This document shows, piece by piece, positions 44,942 through 54,970 of a DNA stretch of 64,000 nucleotides. Both the position numbers and the translations under genes were made by a program. The notes beneath the pieces are model-generated. The model saw only the letters and a list, made by a program, of their open reading frames with translations, was not told the origin of the DNA and did no database searches. This DNA comes from Psychromonas aquimarina ATCC BAA-1526 (lineage in GTDB: Bacteria; Pseudomonadota; Gammaproteobacteria; Enterobacterales; Psychromonadaceae): assembly GCF_000428725.1 (NCBI RefSeq), contig NZ_KE386792.1, positions 364,234-428,233 on the forward strand. Direction: 5' to 3'. Positions within the stretch are counted from its first letter, which is position 1, and each line of letters opens with the position of its first letter.

Positions 44942-47900
44942 GTGACCGATAAATCAACTATTGTAGAACAGGCAGTAGCGCAAGGCGGCGCCTATGAAAT
45001 TATTCGTAAACGCCTTGAGGAGCAAGGCACTCAACTAGATAGTTTAACCCAAAAACTTAACCGGGACAGGCAGGAAGAGTTCGGCTCGACAGAAATGAAA
45101 GTGCTGGGCCGTGCCCGCATTCGTACTGAGCATAACTGCCAGGCCTCTGATTTAGTGATCGTTGGTGACCATGTTTTATTTGGTTACAATGTTTTTCTCG
45201 GCTTAAAAAAACAGACAGAGTTAAGCGATGTTCTTTCATTATTCAAGTTAGAACAAATTGATACTCAATATGAGTTAAAACCCGTTGAACTAGACAACTC
45301 TTTTTTAGCTGACCCGCGTTTTATCAGTGAATTTAACGAACTTTACGCCTATTACAAAGATGCAGTATTATCACAGCTGGTACTTCGAGATAACAAGCTG
45401 CTTGCCGCTTTTCAAATCGGTGAAAAACTCTCTGATATTCGAGTATTTCGCTGGCAGGTAAACGGCAGCGATATTGAATATATCGACAATCGCGGCGAGC
45501 GTGACTTACGCCTGCCCGATACCCATGACTTTAAATGGCGGCAGTGCACCCGGGAAGATGTTGTTGACGGACGCAATCCGCATATCAATATATTAGATAC
45601 ACTATTTATAGACAGTTTACGTGGTGATATCACGGTAAAAATCGAAAACAATACCAATGTAGGTCAAGGGATCTACAGTGAGCCTGTTGAAGAAAGCAAT
45701 CAGTCAATCAATGATACTGAATTTTATTATGCAGATCTTGATCCGATCATTCTGCTTAAGATCAAACCTTACCAGGAAAAGAATTTCCGCTATCTCATCT
45801 TTAATAAAAATAACCAGCATATACAGCGTATTGATGCGATTGGTGATTCATGCCGGCAGCTCCCGGAAAATCACGGCATCATTTTTCCAGGCGGCTACTA
45901 CCTGACCACTGGTGAATATAAAACCTTTGAAGATAATCTAGAAGGTCTGGTTTTCAAACGCTCCATGAAGTCGCCTAACGGCGAAGACGTGCTGTTTATT
46001 TTTTATCAGCCGCATACCAATGTAGTTGCGTTATACCCTTATAATTTAATTAATAAAACCCTGCAGAATCCCATGCTAGGTCACGGTTTTGGTTTCTTGG
46101 ACGACGGCCGTATGATCATATTTTATGCCGAAAAAGAGCCAAGTCGTATTCATCCCGTGCAGATATGGCAGACCGCCTATTATTCTGATCTTTTTGCCAG
46201 CCGGCAGGTACAGTCATCCAGCTTCTTCGGCAAAATCGGCAATACAGATTTAGTACGTGGTATTTCCGAGCTCTACAGTATTTCCAAAAGCATTCAGCAG
46301 CAGGAGGTCTCAGCCAATCATTACAACGAGTTAAGTAAACACTGCTCAACTATCTTTGATGCCTATTACTGGCTGGACAGCAGTGAATTAGCTGAGATCA
46401 GCGCGCTGCTGCACACAGTGAAAGAGACCTCAGAATCGGTTATCGACGAGTATGAAAAAGTAGAAAGCATTCGTCAGCAGTCGGATCTGGCACTTGCTGA
46501 AGCAAAAAACAGACAAGCTGAAATATTACGCCAGATACAGCCTAACAGCTGGCATACTCCGCAAGATTTTGTAGATGGACTTAATAAAATATCTGCCCAG
46601 CAGGGCCACTTATTAACCATTCGAGAATACCGCTATATTGATGTTGCTTTGATTGATGAGCTTAACCAGCAGCTGGCTGAAACCAGTGACGATCTGAATA
46701 CTGAAACGGTTAACTTCTTATCATCAGATGATGCACTGCAGACTTATTACAGCGATCTTGAGCAGATAACGACTAACAGCGCTCGAGCGCAGTCAACTGC
46801 AGAGTTAACACCGCAGATTGAAGCACTGAACAGCATATCGCAGGGGTTAGATTTAATCAGCCAGATTATGGCGAGTTTAAAGGTTTCTGATGCAGCGATG
46901 CAGACCCAAATCGTTGATGCTGTTTCCACTTTATACAGCAAAATTAACCAGCAGAAAGCACAGCTCAGCCACCAGCAGAAAAGCTTCGGCAGTCACGAAG
47001 CCCAGGCACAATTTTCGGCACGTTTAAAATTAATAAATCAAAGTATCCACAATGCGCTGAGCCTCTCAACAACGCCAGATAAGTGCGATGAGCAGTCGGC
47101 AAGACTGCTCATCCAGATTGAAGAGCTGGAAAGTGAATTCAGCGACTATGATGACTTTATCGGCGATATTATCAGCAAACGTGATGAGATATTTGACTCC
47201 TTTGAAAGCCATAAACAGTCATTAATCGAAGCCAGACAACGTAAAGCACAATCCTTAGAGGATGCAGGCAAACGAATACTCAAATCCATTACAAAACGTA
47301 TTAACCGCTTTGATCAAGCCGATGAAATGAACGCATTTTTTGCGGCTGACAGTTTAGTTAACAAAATACGCGATATTATCTCGCAGTTAACCCGGCTTGA
47401 TAATTCGGTAAAAGCCGAAGACTTAGACGCGAAGTTAAAAGCGATTAACGCACAGGCATTACGCTCGTTACGTGATAAGAGTGATCTCTTTGAAGACGGC
47501 GGTAATGTGATTAAACTCGGCCCTCGTCATAAGTTTTCGGTTAATAAACAAGCCTTAGATTTAAGCATCCTGCCCAAAGATGAACAGCTGTATGTGCGTT
47601 TATCGGGCACAGATTATATGCAGCCCCTGCATAACGAACCATTAGCGCAGTTAAAACCCTATTGGAATATTCACCTGCCTTCTGAGTCGGCGCAGTTATA
47701 CCGCAGTGAATTTTTAGCCAATGCCATTCTCCAGGCGGCCGTCCAGCAGCAGGATAACTTAACCTGGCAGACACTTAAATCGGTAATGGCAAGTCAAAAG
47801 CAGCTCGCTGAACTGGTCAGCGAATTTGCCGGCACCCGCTTTAAGGAAGGTTATGAAAAAGGCATTCATGACTTTGATGCAGCCTTAATACTAGAGAAAT

Positions 47901-50113
47901 TACTTCCCGCCTATGAATCGGCTGGTGTTTTTATCCACAGCCCTTTTGCCAGAGGTCTTGCGTGTATTTTCTGGGCCAATACACAAACAGAAAAACAGCA
48001 GGTTTTATGGTTACAGTCTTGTAAAAATGCAGCACAGATGCAGCAGGTATTCGGGCAGCTCACCGCCAAAGAAAATATTATCAGTGAAATTACCCGCTCT
48101 TTAACGGCTTTTTTACAGCTGCATCAGCTGCATATTGATCCGCAAACCATCAGTCGTGCCGCTGAATATTTAAGTGAAGAGCTGGCTAATGAACAGCTAA
48201 GCTTCGCCACCAGTAAATACGCACGCAGATTATGTGATGAGTTTAAAACCCATTTAAGCAGCCGCAATGTCTGGCAGGACTACCAGCAGTTACTAAATGA
48301 GCTGCAGGGACAGACGGGCAGACGCTGGCAGCTGACCGAGAGCTGGCTTGCAGCCTATGTTGAGTCACAGGACAAAAGCGGTTTAGTCGATTTTATCGGA
48401 GAAGCTATTGGTATTCTCAATGCAGAACAACGCATTGACAGAAACGATCGTGAGGTCGATATTCAGTTTACCGTCACCGGTTTATTAGGTACGCACAGCA
48501 GCATTCAGCAGCAGAGTCTGAGCATACAGCTGCCCGATTTCCTAGACCGTAATAGTTATTTCAACCAGCAGGTATTACCCAACTATCTGGATTATTTAAC
48601 CCTTCGTCAGCAGGTCATGGATGAGCAGAGGGAATTATTACGTCTTCACGAGTTTAAAGCGAAACCACTCTCTTCTTTTGTGCGAAACCGCTTAATTTCA
48701 GATGCTTATCTGCCTATTATTGGCGATAATCTTGCTAAACAGATAGGCACGGCAGGCAGTAAAAAACGTACCGATCTGATGGGGCTGTTATTAATGATCT
48801 CCCCGCCTGGTTACGGTAAAACCACATTAATGGAATACGTGGCCGATCGTCTTGGTCTGATTTTCATGAAAATTAACTGCCCTGTTATCGGTCATACGGT
48901 GACTTCTGTGGATCCGGCCGGCGCAGAAGACAGTGCAGCTAGACAAGAGTTAGAGAAGCTTAATCTTGCCTTAGAGATGGGCAGTAACGTCATGCTTTAC
49001 CTCGATGATATTCAGCACACCAATTCCGAATTTCTACAGAAATTTATTTCCCTTTGTGATGGAACTCGAAAAATAGAGGGGGTATGGCAGGGCAAAACCA
49101 AAACCTATGATATGCGCGGCAAAAAGTTCTGTGTGGTCATGGCGGGTAACCCTTACACAGAAACGGGCGAAACTTTCCAAATTCCAGATATGCTTGCCAA
49201 CCGTGCCGATATTTATAATCTAGGTGACGTGCTCAGCGGTAAAGAGGAGGTGTTTAATTTAAGCTATATAGAAAACGCATTAACCTCCAACGCCGTATTA
49301 GCACCATTAGCCACCCGCGATATGCAGGATGTTTATAAATTTGTCGATATGGCCAAGGGTAAAGAGGTTGCCGGCACCGACTTCAGCCATCAATACAGTG
49401 GTGCTGAAATTAAAGAAATTGTGACTGTTTTACAAAAACTGCAGCGTATACAAACGGTGGTTGCTTTAGTTAACCGACAGTATATAAGCTCAAGTGCACA
49501 AGATACAAAATACCGCACAGAGCCGCCGTTTAAGCTGCAGGGATCCTATCGTAATATGAATAAAATGGCTGAAAAAGTGTCCTCCATCATGACCGATGCG
49601 GAATTAAACGATTTGATAGATGACCACTACCAGGGTGAATCACAATTGTTAACCAGCGGTACTGAAGCCAATTTACTCAAATTAGCTGAGCTGCGTGAGC
49701 AGTTAAGCGAAGAGCAGCGAGTGCGCTGGGCATCGATAAAAGCTGATTTTAAGCGTAATGTTGCCATGGGCGGGGATGACACTGACAGCGGTCAAAAAAT
49801 TGTCGGGCAGTTAAACGATATCGTCACCGCCATCAACAGCCAGCGTGACAGCCAAATGGCGCTTCAGAAACAAAACAGCAGTAACGATACCTTTGCTGAA
49901 ATAGAACAATTGATAACCCGTCTTGGTGAAGTGTTAAATAAAGATCTCTCTAAGAGCCTGGATGCCAATCAAAACCGCCTGGTTAAAGTACTGACCGGCA
50001 CGTTTGACCCGCTGGCACAGTTAATTACTGGAAAAACAGATTATGACCAGGGTATCTGTAAAAGTATCGAGGAGATAAACCAGAAACTCGAGCAGCTTGT
50101 GAGGGGGACTTAA
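44942..50113 (+). CDS. Giant AAA+ ATPase of the 'DNA repair ATPase' family
   Basis: A 1723-residue protein. The first ~400 residues are beta-rich and not recognised (a GRARIRTEHNCQASDLVIVG segment opens it); about 440-1250 is largely helical with long coiled-coil-like stretches rich in Gln, Glu and Leu. The AAA+ module follows: Walker A SPPGYGKTTL at about 1286-1294, Walker B VMLYLDDIQ at about 1349-1357 and a sensor 1 region FCVVMAGNPYTETGE at about 1400. The helical tail is 1500-1723. Database relatives are often called DNA repair ATPases, a name that rests on weak evidence. The operon context with flotillin suggests a membrane-linked remodelling role. Start is GTG. Confidence 0.8.
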   Translation: MTDKSTIVEQAVAQGGAYEIIRKRLEEQGTQLDSLTQKLNRDRQEEFGSTEMKVLGRARIRTEHNCQASDLVIVGDHVLFGYNVFLGLKKQTELSDVLSLFKLEQIDTQYELKPVELDNSFLADPRFISEFNELYAYYKDAVLSQLVLRDNKLLAAFQIGEKLSDIRVFRWQVNGSDIEYIDNRGERDLRLPDTHDFKWRQCTREDVVDGRNPHINILDTLFIDSLRGDITVKIENNTNVGQGIYSEPVEESNQSINDTEFYYADLDPIILLKIKPYQEKNFRYLIFNKNNQHIQRIDAIGDSCRQLPENHGIIFPGGYYLTTGEYKTFEDNLEGLVFKRSMKSPNGEDVLFIFYQPHTNVVALYPYNLINKTLQNPMLGHGFGFLDDGRMIIFYAEKEPSRIHPVQIWQTAYYSDLFASRQVQSSSFFGKIGNTDLVRGISELYSISKSIQQQEVSANHYNELSKHCSTIFDAYYWLDSSELAEISALLHTVKETSESVIDEYEKVESIRQQSDLALAEAKNRQAEILRQIQPNSWHTPQDFVDGLNKISAQQGHLLTIREYRYIDVALIDELNQQLAETSDDLNTETVNFLSSDDALQTYYSDLEQITTNSARAQSTAELTPQIEALNSISQGLDLISQIMASLKVSDAAMQTQIVDAVSTLYSKINQQKAQLSHQQKSFGSHEAQAQFSARLKLINQSIHNALSLSTTPDKCDEQSARLLIQIEELESEFSDYDDFIGDIISKRDEIFDSFESHKQSLIEARQRKAQSLEDAGKRILKSITKRINRFDQADEMNAFFAADSLVNKIRDIISQLTRLDNSVKAEDLDAKLKAINAQALRSLRDKSDLFEDGGNVIKLGPRHKFSVNKQALDLSILPKDEQLYVRLSGTDYMQPLHNEPLAQLKPYWNIHLPSESAQLYRSEFLANAILQAAVQQQDNLTWQTLKSVMASQKQLAELVSEFAGTRFKEGYEKGIHDFDAALILEKLLPAYESAGVFIHSPFARGLACIFWANTQTEKQQVLWLQSCKNAAQMQQVFGQLTAKENIISEITRSLTAFLQLHQLHIDPQTISRAAEYLSEELANEQLSFATSKYARRLCDEFKTHLSSRNVWQDYQQLLNELQGQTGRRWQLTESWLAAYVESQDKSGLVDFIGEAIGILNAEQRIDRNDREVDIQFTVTGLLGTHSSIQQQSLSIQLPDFLDRNSYFNQQVLPNYLDYLTLRQQVMDEQRELLRLHEFKAKPLSSFVRNRLISDAYLPIIGDNLAKQIGTAGSKKRTDLMGLLLMISPPGYGKTTLMEYVADRLGLIFMKINCPVIGHTVTSVDPAGAEDSAARQELEKLNLALEMGSNVMLYLDDIQHTNSEFLQKFISLCDGTRKIEGVWQGKTKTYDMRGKKFCVVMAGNPYTETGETFQIPDMLANRADIYNLGDVLSGKEEVFNLSYIENALTSNAVLAPLATRDMQDVYKFVDMAKGKEVAGTDFSHQYSGAEIKEIVTVLQKLQRIQTVVALVNRQYISSSAQDTKYRTEPPFKLQGSYRNMNKMAEKVSSIMTDAELNDLIDDHYQGESQLLTSGTEANLLKLAELREQLSEEQRVRWASIKADFKRNVAMGGDDTDSGQKIVGQLNDIVTAINSQRDSQMALQKQNSSNDTFAEIEQLITRLGEVLNKDLSKSLDANQNRLVKVLTGTFDPLAQLITGKTDYDQGICKSIEEINQKLEQLVRGT

Positions 50114-50114
50114 G

Positions 50115-50399
50115 ATGGCAGTGATTAATATTACAAGAGAGCATAAGCTTACCTTAACCGAACTCAAGCAGAAAATTAATGCTATAGCGATTGAGTTAGA
50201 ACAGCAGTATCAACTGCAAAGCGAATGGGAAGAAAACTGCCTTTTCTTTCGCCGCAAAGGAGCCAGCGGCAGTATTGAAATTGATGAGCAGCAGTTAGAA
50301 TTAAATCTAACCCTTGGCTCATTATTCAAAATAGCGAAAAGTAAAATAGAGGAAGAGATAAAAACAATGCTGGATAAGCAGTTACCTAGAAGCTGTTAA
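50115..50399 (+). CDS. Small protein resembling the polyhydroxyalkanoate granule-region family (PHA_gran_rgn)
   Basis: A 94-residue soluble protein directly after the giant ATPase (the ATG is one base past its stop; the ribosome binding site GAGGGGGACT lies in the end of the previous gene). The pattern ITREHKLTLTELKQKINAIA, then a W-E-E-N-x-L-x-F-x-R-K-G segment, a GSIEID turn and a closing LGSLFKIAKSKIEEEIKTML helix fits the family of small proteins encoded next to PHA synthesis genes. In this context no PHA synthase is present. Its role with the ATPase is unknown; a small lipid or granule surface factor is a guess. Confidence 0.6.
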   Translation: MAVINITREHKLTLTELKQKINAIAIELEQQYQLQSEWEENCLFFRRKGASGSIEIDEQQLELNLTLGSLFKIAKSKIEEEIKTMLDKQLPRSC

Positions 50400-50440
50400 T
50401 CTTTGAATAGTGCTTTTTAAAAACACGATAAAAACTAAAA

Positions 50441-50473
50441 AACAGCACTCCTATACAAAACAGGAGTGCTGTT
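50441..50473 (-). terminator. Terminator between the flotillin operon and the RND operon
   Basis: AACAGCACTCCT (50441-50452) and AGGAGTGCTGTT (50462-50473) form a 12-bp stem. On the minus strand it is followed by TTTTTAGTTTTTA, so it mainly ends the efflux operon; it can also act on the convergent operon. Confidence 0.85.
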
Positions 50474-50501
50474 AATCAGTATTGATAGCGACCAGTCTGA
50501 T

Positions 50502-53500
50502 TTATACGGGTTCCCTGTATTGAGCTTTATAGAAAATAGCATATAAAACAGGAATAATTATCAGAGTCAGAATCGTTGCAAAGCCGAGTCCGGCCATAAT
50601 AGTGATCGCCATATTGACAAAGAACACATCCACTAACAGCGGTATTAATCCTAATATTGTCGTTGATGCGGCCATTAATACCGGACGCATTCTGGCAACT
50701 GATGATTCAATAACTGCCGCAAACAGCTCTTTGCCCTGCTCTTTCTGCAGATCGATCTCCTCGATCAGGACAATGGCATTTTTAATCAGTAAACCAACCA
50801 GACTCAGTGCGCCTAATAACGCCATAAAATCAAAGGCGCCGCCGGTCATCAGCAGGCCGGCAGTAATACCGATAACCGCCATAGGCACAACCAGCCAGAT
50901 AATCAACGGCTGACGTATTCTGCCGAATAATAAAAGGGTGGTAATAATCATCAGCAGAAAAGCCCCCGGCAGCGCGGCAAACAGAGGTTCAGAAGCATTA
51001 ACACCGTCTTCATACTCTCCCCCCCATTCAAGCATATAACCCGACGGCAGCTGTATTGCTTCAATCTGCGGTCTTAACCTGTTAAACAATGGTGAAGCCA
51101 GCGCCTGTTTAGGGTTGCATGAGGCTATAATGGTATGCGCACGATTACGGTTGCGTATAATATTATTTTCCCATACGGTTTCAAAATGACTGACCACCTG
51201 GCCCATTGGAATTGAACGGTTAAGCACCTGGCTGAACACCTGTATATCACTCAATTTAGCAACATCTTCCCGCTCATCAAGCGGAGCACGCAGAACAATA
51301 TCTAATAAACGATTACCGTCTCTAAAAGTACCTACACTGCTGCCTACTGAAGAACGCTGCAGTGCTTCGGTGAGATCTTTGCGGCTGATACCCAGCTGGC
51401 GCGCAACCTGCTCATTAAATATCGGACGAATAACTTTAACCGGCTGGCGCCAGTCATCACGAATATCTCGAGCATCACTGTCCTTAAACATAATCTCCTG
51501 AGCCTGTTCAGAAAGCTGACGCAGTATTTTCTGATCCGGTCCGGAAAACCGCGCTTCAATTTTTGCATCTCGTCCCGGGCCGATACGCAGGTTTTTGACC
51601 TTAGGCTCGGTATCGGGCAGTTCAATACGCATAAACTCGCTTACTTTTTCCTGAAGAGCTGCAATCTGCTCTCTGTTCTCTGTTTTCACAATAATCTGCG
51701 CATAGGAACTGGTCGCTGACTCAGGCCCGTAAACCAGCGTAAAGCGTGTTGCGCCGCCGCCGACAACCGTGGTGGTTGAAACAACTCCCGGCTGCGCTAA
51801 TAAAAACTGCTCAACTTTAAGTGCATCATCTCGGGTATCGCGGATATCCGTGCCTTCCACTTCCCATAGATCAACAAAAAACATCGGTGTATTGGAGTCG
51901 GGGAAAAATCCCTGCTTGATATAACCGAAACCAACCACAGAAGATACAAAAAGAGTGACAACCAGCGTCACAGTTATCCAGCGAAAGCGCAGTGCGGTTA
52001 ACAATAGTTTTTTATACCCCTGAAACAGCGCACCTGCATAGGGATCTTTAGGCTCTTCTCCCTGCGGTTTTTTATCGCCTTTAATAAACATGGCGCACAA
52101 CAGAGGTGTGGTAGTAATTGCGGTAAACCAGGAAAGACTAAGGGATATTAATATGACCCAGAACAGACTGCCGGCAAACTCGCCGACACTGCTGATTGAA
52201 AAACCAATACCGGAAAAAGCCAGAATACCGATAACAGTACCGCCCAGCAGCGGCCAGATGGTCTGATCAACGGTTTCCCCGGCGGCTGCCGAAGCATCCA
52301 TCCCTCCTTTAATGCGCACCAGCATACCTTCCGCGACAACAATGGCATTATCCACCAGCATGCCTAAAGCAATAATTAATGCCCCGAGAGAGATACGCTG
52401 CAGCTCCATACCGGCCATCTGCATGATCCAGATAGTACCGGCTACCGTTATCAACAGTACCGCACCAATAATTAAACCGACACGAACGCCCATAAAAAAC
52501 AGCAACACAACCACCACTATCAGCAGCGCCTGAACAACACTAATGATAAAACCTTTAACTGAGTTATCAACTTCATGGGGCTGATCATAAACGGCCTCAA
52601 TCTGCATACCCACCGGGGTTATCGGCAGTAATTCTGCAAATCGTTTGTTTAAACGTTCTCCCACCGCAACCACATTTACACCTGACTGCATTGAAATGCC
52701 TAGAGTAAGAGCGGGTTTGCCGCTGCGGTAATAAAGCATATTAGGCTCATCAATATAGCGGCGTTCAATCGCGGCAATATCTTTCAAGCGGACCAGCTGC
52801 TTACCTTCACCGGCAATCAGCACATCACCAATTGCCGATACTGATTTCAATTCTCCGGTCGGATGAATACGAATATAGTCACTTTCCACGCGAATTTTAC
52901 CTGCCGGACTGGCAACATTCTGCGACTGCAGCACAGAGGCTATCTGATCCGGGTTAATACCCAGCTCTGCTAATTTACTGCGGGAAAGAAAGATATTAAC
53001 CTGCTCTTTCTGTTCTCCGCCGATAACAATTTTTCGTACTCCATCCACCAGTACCAGCTGTTTTTTCAGTATGTCAGCAAAATCTTTGAGATCCCGGTAA
53101 CTGTAACCATCTCCTGAAAGGGTCAAAAATAACCCGTAAACATCAGCAAAATCATCATAAATAATGGGTGTCATAGCCCCGGGAGGCAGTTTATTTTCCA
53201 TATCAGTTATTTTACGACGAACTTCGTCATAAATAGCCGGCATAGAATCAAGTTTATATTTATCCTGAAACTCTATAGTTACTTCTGAATAACCAGGGCG
53301 GTTAACCGTCATTTTCAACTGCTTTAACTGCTCCATCTGCTGCAGAGCATCTTCAACATGAAAGGTAACTTCAGATTCCACCTCTTCAGCTGTGGCCCCG
53401 GGATAAAGCGTGATAACTTTCGCTTCTTTAATGGTAAAAGCAGGATCTTCCAGCTTACCGATTTTATCATAGGCGCTGAATCCGCCTCCAAGCAGGATGA

Positions 53501-53555
53501 TAACCACCAGCCAGGTAACAACTTTGTTAGCTATTGAGTATTGTGCGATATTCAT
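50502..53555 (-). CDS. RND family efflux transporter, inner-membrane permease
   Basis: A 1017-residue AcrB-like pump with 12 membrane helices in two repeats (about residues 10-30, 335-540, 525-560 and 850-1010) and two large periplasmic loops. In helix 4 the motif GMLVDNAIVVAEGM has Asp-Asn where AcrB has Asp-Asp, a known variant in one branch of the family; Lys in LLIKNAIVLIEE of helix 10 is present. It drives drug or metabolite export with proton energy. Together with the adaptor at 53592 (36 bases upstream) it forms an operon; no outer-membrane TolC gene is nearby, so the general one may be used. Confidence 0.93.
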   Translation of the reverse strand: MNIAQYSIANKVVTWLVVIILLGGGFSAYDKIGKLEDPAFTIKEAKVITLYPGATAEEVESEVTFHVEDALQQMEQLKQLKMTVNRPGYSEVTIEFQDKYKLDSMPAIYDEVRRKITDMENKLPPGAMTPIIYDDFADVYGLFLTLSGDGYSYRDLKDFADILKKQLVLVDGVRKIVIGGEQKEQVNIFLSRSKLAELGINPDQIASVLQSQNVASPAGKIRVESDYIRIHPTGELKSVSAIGDVLIAGEGKQLVRLKDIAAIERRYIDEPNMLYYRSGKPALTLGISMQSGVNVVAVGERLNKRFAELLPITPVGMQIEAVYDQPHEVDNSVKGFIISVVQALLIVVVVLLFFMGVRVGLIIGAVLLITVAGTIWIMQMAGMELQRISLGALIIALGMLVDNAIVVAEGMLVRIKGGMDASAAAGETVDQTIWPLLGGTVIGILAFSGIGFSISSVGEFAGSLFWVILISLSLSWFTAITTTPLLCAMFIKGDKKPQGEEPKDPYAGALFQGYKKLLLTALRFRWITVTLVVTLFVSSVVGFGYIKQGFFPDSNTPMFFVDLWEVEGTDIRDTRDDALKVEQFLLAQPGVVSTTTVVGGGATRFTLVYGPESATSSYAQIIVKTENREQIAALQEKVSEFMRIELPDTEPKVKNLRIGPGRDAKIEARFSGPDQKILRQLSEQAQEIMFKDSDARDIRDDWRQPVKVIRPIFNEQVARQLGISRKDLTEALQRSSVGSSVGTFRDGNRLLDIVLRAPLDEREDVAKLSDIQVFSQVLNRSIPMGQVVSHFETVWENNIIRNRNRAHTIIASCNPKQALASPLFNRLRPQIEAIQLPSGYMLEWGGEYEDGVNASEPLFAALPGAFLLMIITTLLLFGRIRQPLIIWLVVPMAVIGITAGLLMTGGAFDFMALLGALSLVGLLIKNAIVLIEEIDLQKEQGKELFAAVIESSVARMRPVLMAASTTILGLIPLLVDVFFVNMAITIMAGLGFATILTLIIIPVLYAIFYKAQYREPV

Positions 53556-53591
53556 TAAATTAGCCTCCGTGAGTAAGTGCCGTCAGTTCAG

Positions 53592-54689
53592 TTATGGCGC
53601 AGTGGCCGGATCGGCCTGCTCAACTTCGGGTAATACAGTCACTTTCTGGCCCTCTCGTAAAAATGCTATACCAGCAGTAACAACACGCTCTCCAATATTA
53701 ATACCTTCAATCACTTTTATTTTAGAGCCTGTCATATCGGCTACTTTTACTGTTCTGGCTTGTACAGTACTGCTTTCAGGATCAACAACAAAGACCGTCG
53801 GCGACAGATCTGCAGCCCCTTTAACTGCGCTCAGTGGTAATAAAAAAACACTGCCGGCCTGTGAAGATTTTTTTCCTATCTGCACAACCACACTGGTAGT
53901 CATACCGGGCAATAAACTCAACTCATCCGGCTGAGGCATAACAAAGGTTATTTCAAAGGTCTGAGTCTGCGGATCAGCAGTTTTTGCAATTTCTTTTAAG
54001 GAAAGCGGGAAATTCGTAGAGCTTGAATTGGGAAAAGTAGCAAAAACTTTAAAATCAGCTGTCGCTTCATCAGTCATTCTAACCAGGTGTTCCGGCACAT
54101 GTATTTTGACCTCAAGCTGCGAAATATCATTTAAGTTGAATATTTCCTGCTTAGCCTGAATCTCTTCATGGTTCTGTACATAACGTTTACCGATCACACC
54201 GGAAAATGACGCCTTTAATTTGGTGTACTTAAGATCGTTTTTTGCTTGATTAAGAAGTGACTTAGCAGAAGCATAATCGGCTTTCATTTTGTCATACTGC
54301 GTTTTGGAAATAAAACCGTCTTTAACTAGTTCAGTGCCTCGAGTAAAATCGGCTTTTGTACGATCAAAGGTCGCTTTTTTATCATTTAATGCCACCTGAA
54401 AATCAGTCGGATCCAGCTCAGCAAGCACATCGCCTTTTTCTACTATATCCCCCTCTTTAACGTGAATTTTATATAACTTACCCGGCACCCTGAATGAAAC
54501 CTGTGCATGCTGTACAGCGCCGATCACCCCCGGAAAATTTCGATCCCCTAAATACTGACTGTCCATAATTACAAAGGTTTTAACAGGCCTGATATCAGGC
54601 ACCTCAACCGTTTTTTCTTTTTTACCGCACCCCCCAAGCCCTGTAAAAACGAATATAATCAGCAGCAGTTTAAAATATGAATGTCTCAT
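53592..54689 (-). CDS. RND efflux periplasmic adaptor (membrane fusion protein)
   Basis: A 365-residue lipoprotein (lipobox GLGGC, lipidated Cys21). Typical adaptor layout: a barrel-sandwich (lipoyl-like) domain split around a helical hairpin (about residues 85-165, DVLAELDPTDFQVALNDKKA before it), then a beta-barrel and a membrane-proximal domain ending near VVTAGIAFLREGQKV. It joins the RND permease at 50502 to an outer-membrane channel. The gene is first in the operon; its regulator is not visible beside it. Confidence 0.93.
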   Translation of the reverse strand: MRHSYFKLLLIIFVFTGLGGCGKKEKTVEVPDIRPVKTFVIMDSQYLGDRNFPGVIGAVQHAQVSFRVPGKLYKIHVKEGDIVEKGDVLAELDPTDFQVALNDKKATFDRTKADFTRGTELVKDGFISKTQYDKMKADYASAKSLLNQAKNDLKYTKLKASFSGVIGKRYVQNHEEIQAKQEIFNLNDISQLEVKIHVPEHLVRMTDEATADFKVFATFPNSSSTNFPLSLKEIAKTADPQTQTFEITFVMPQPDELSLLPGMTTSVVVQIGKKSSQAGSVFLLPLSAVKGAADLSPTVFVVDPESSTVQARTVKVADMTGSKIKVIEGINIGERVVTAGIAFLREGQKVTVLPEVEQADPATAP

Positions 54690-54970
54690 CGAATTCCCTT
54701 ATCAAAAAAGTCATAATCTTCAAGTGAGAATAGGTTATGCAACTGATAAAACAAATATTTAGGTCAAATAATGATGTATACGCATCACATATATACCTTT
54801 TAAACAAAACTAGTAAAAACAGGCAGAAACTCAAAAATCATTTCCGCAAATTTTGATATAGAGATGCTTCAGAACAAATTTTATAAACTTGAGGGGAAAT
54901 ATATATAGAGAGCTGAAGGGTCTAAATCAGCACTCCTGTAAGGGAACAAGAGTGCGGCTGTTTGATGGTA
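54690..54970 (-). other. Intergenic region upstream of the RND operon, with a weak hairpin
   Basis: About 280 A/T-rich bases. At 54929-54960 the minus strand has CGCACTC and GAGTGCTG arms around a 14-base loop, downstream of the small gene at 54971, possibly its terminator. The promoter of the RND operon must lie here; no operator was recognised. Confidence 0.4.

Noticed and set aside
42232-50399. Calling the flotillin/ATPase operon a phage defence system
   Set aside because: There is no nuclease, no other defence gene and no mobile element signature around it; the function stays open.
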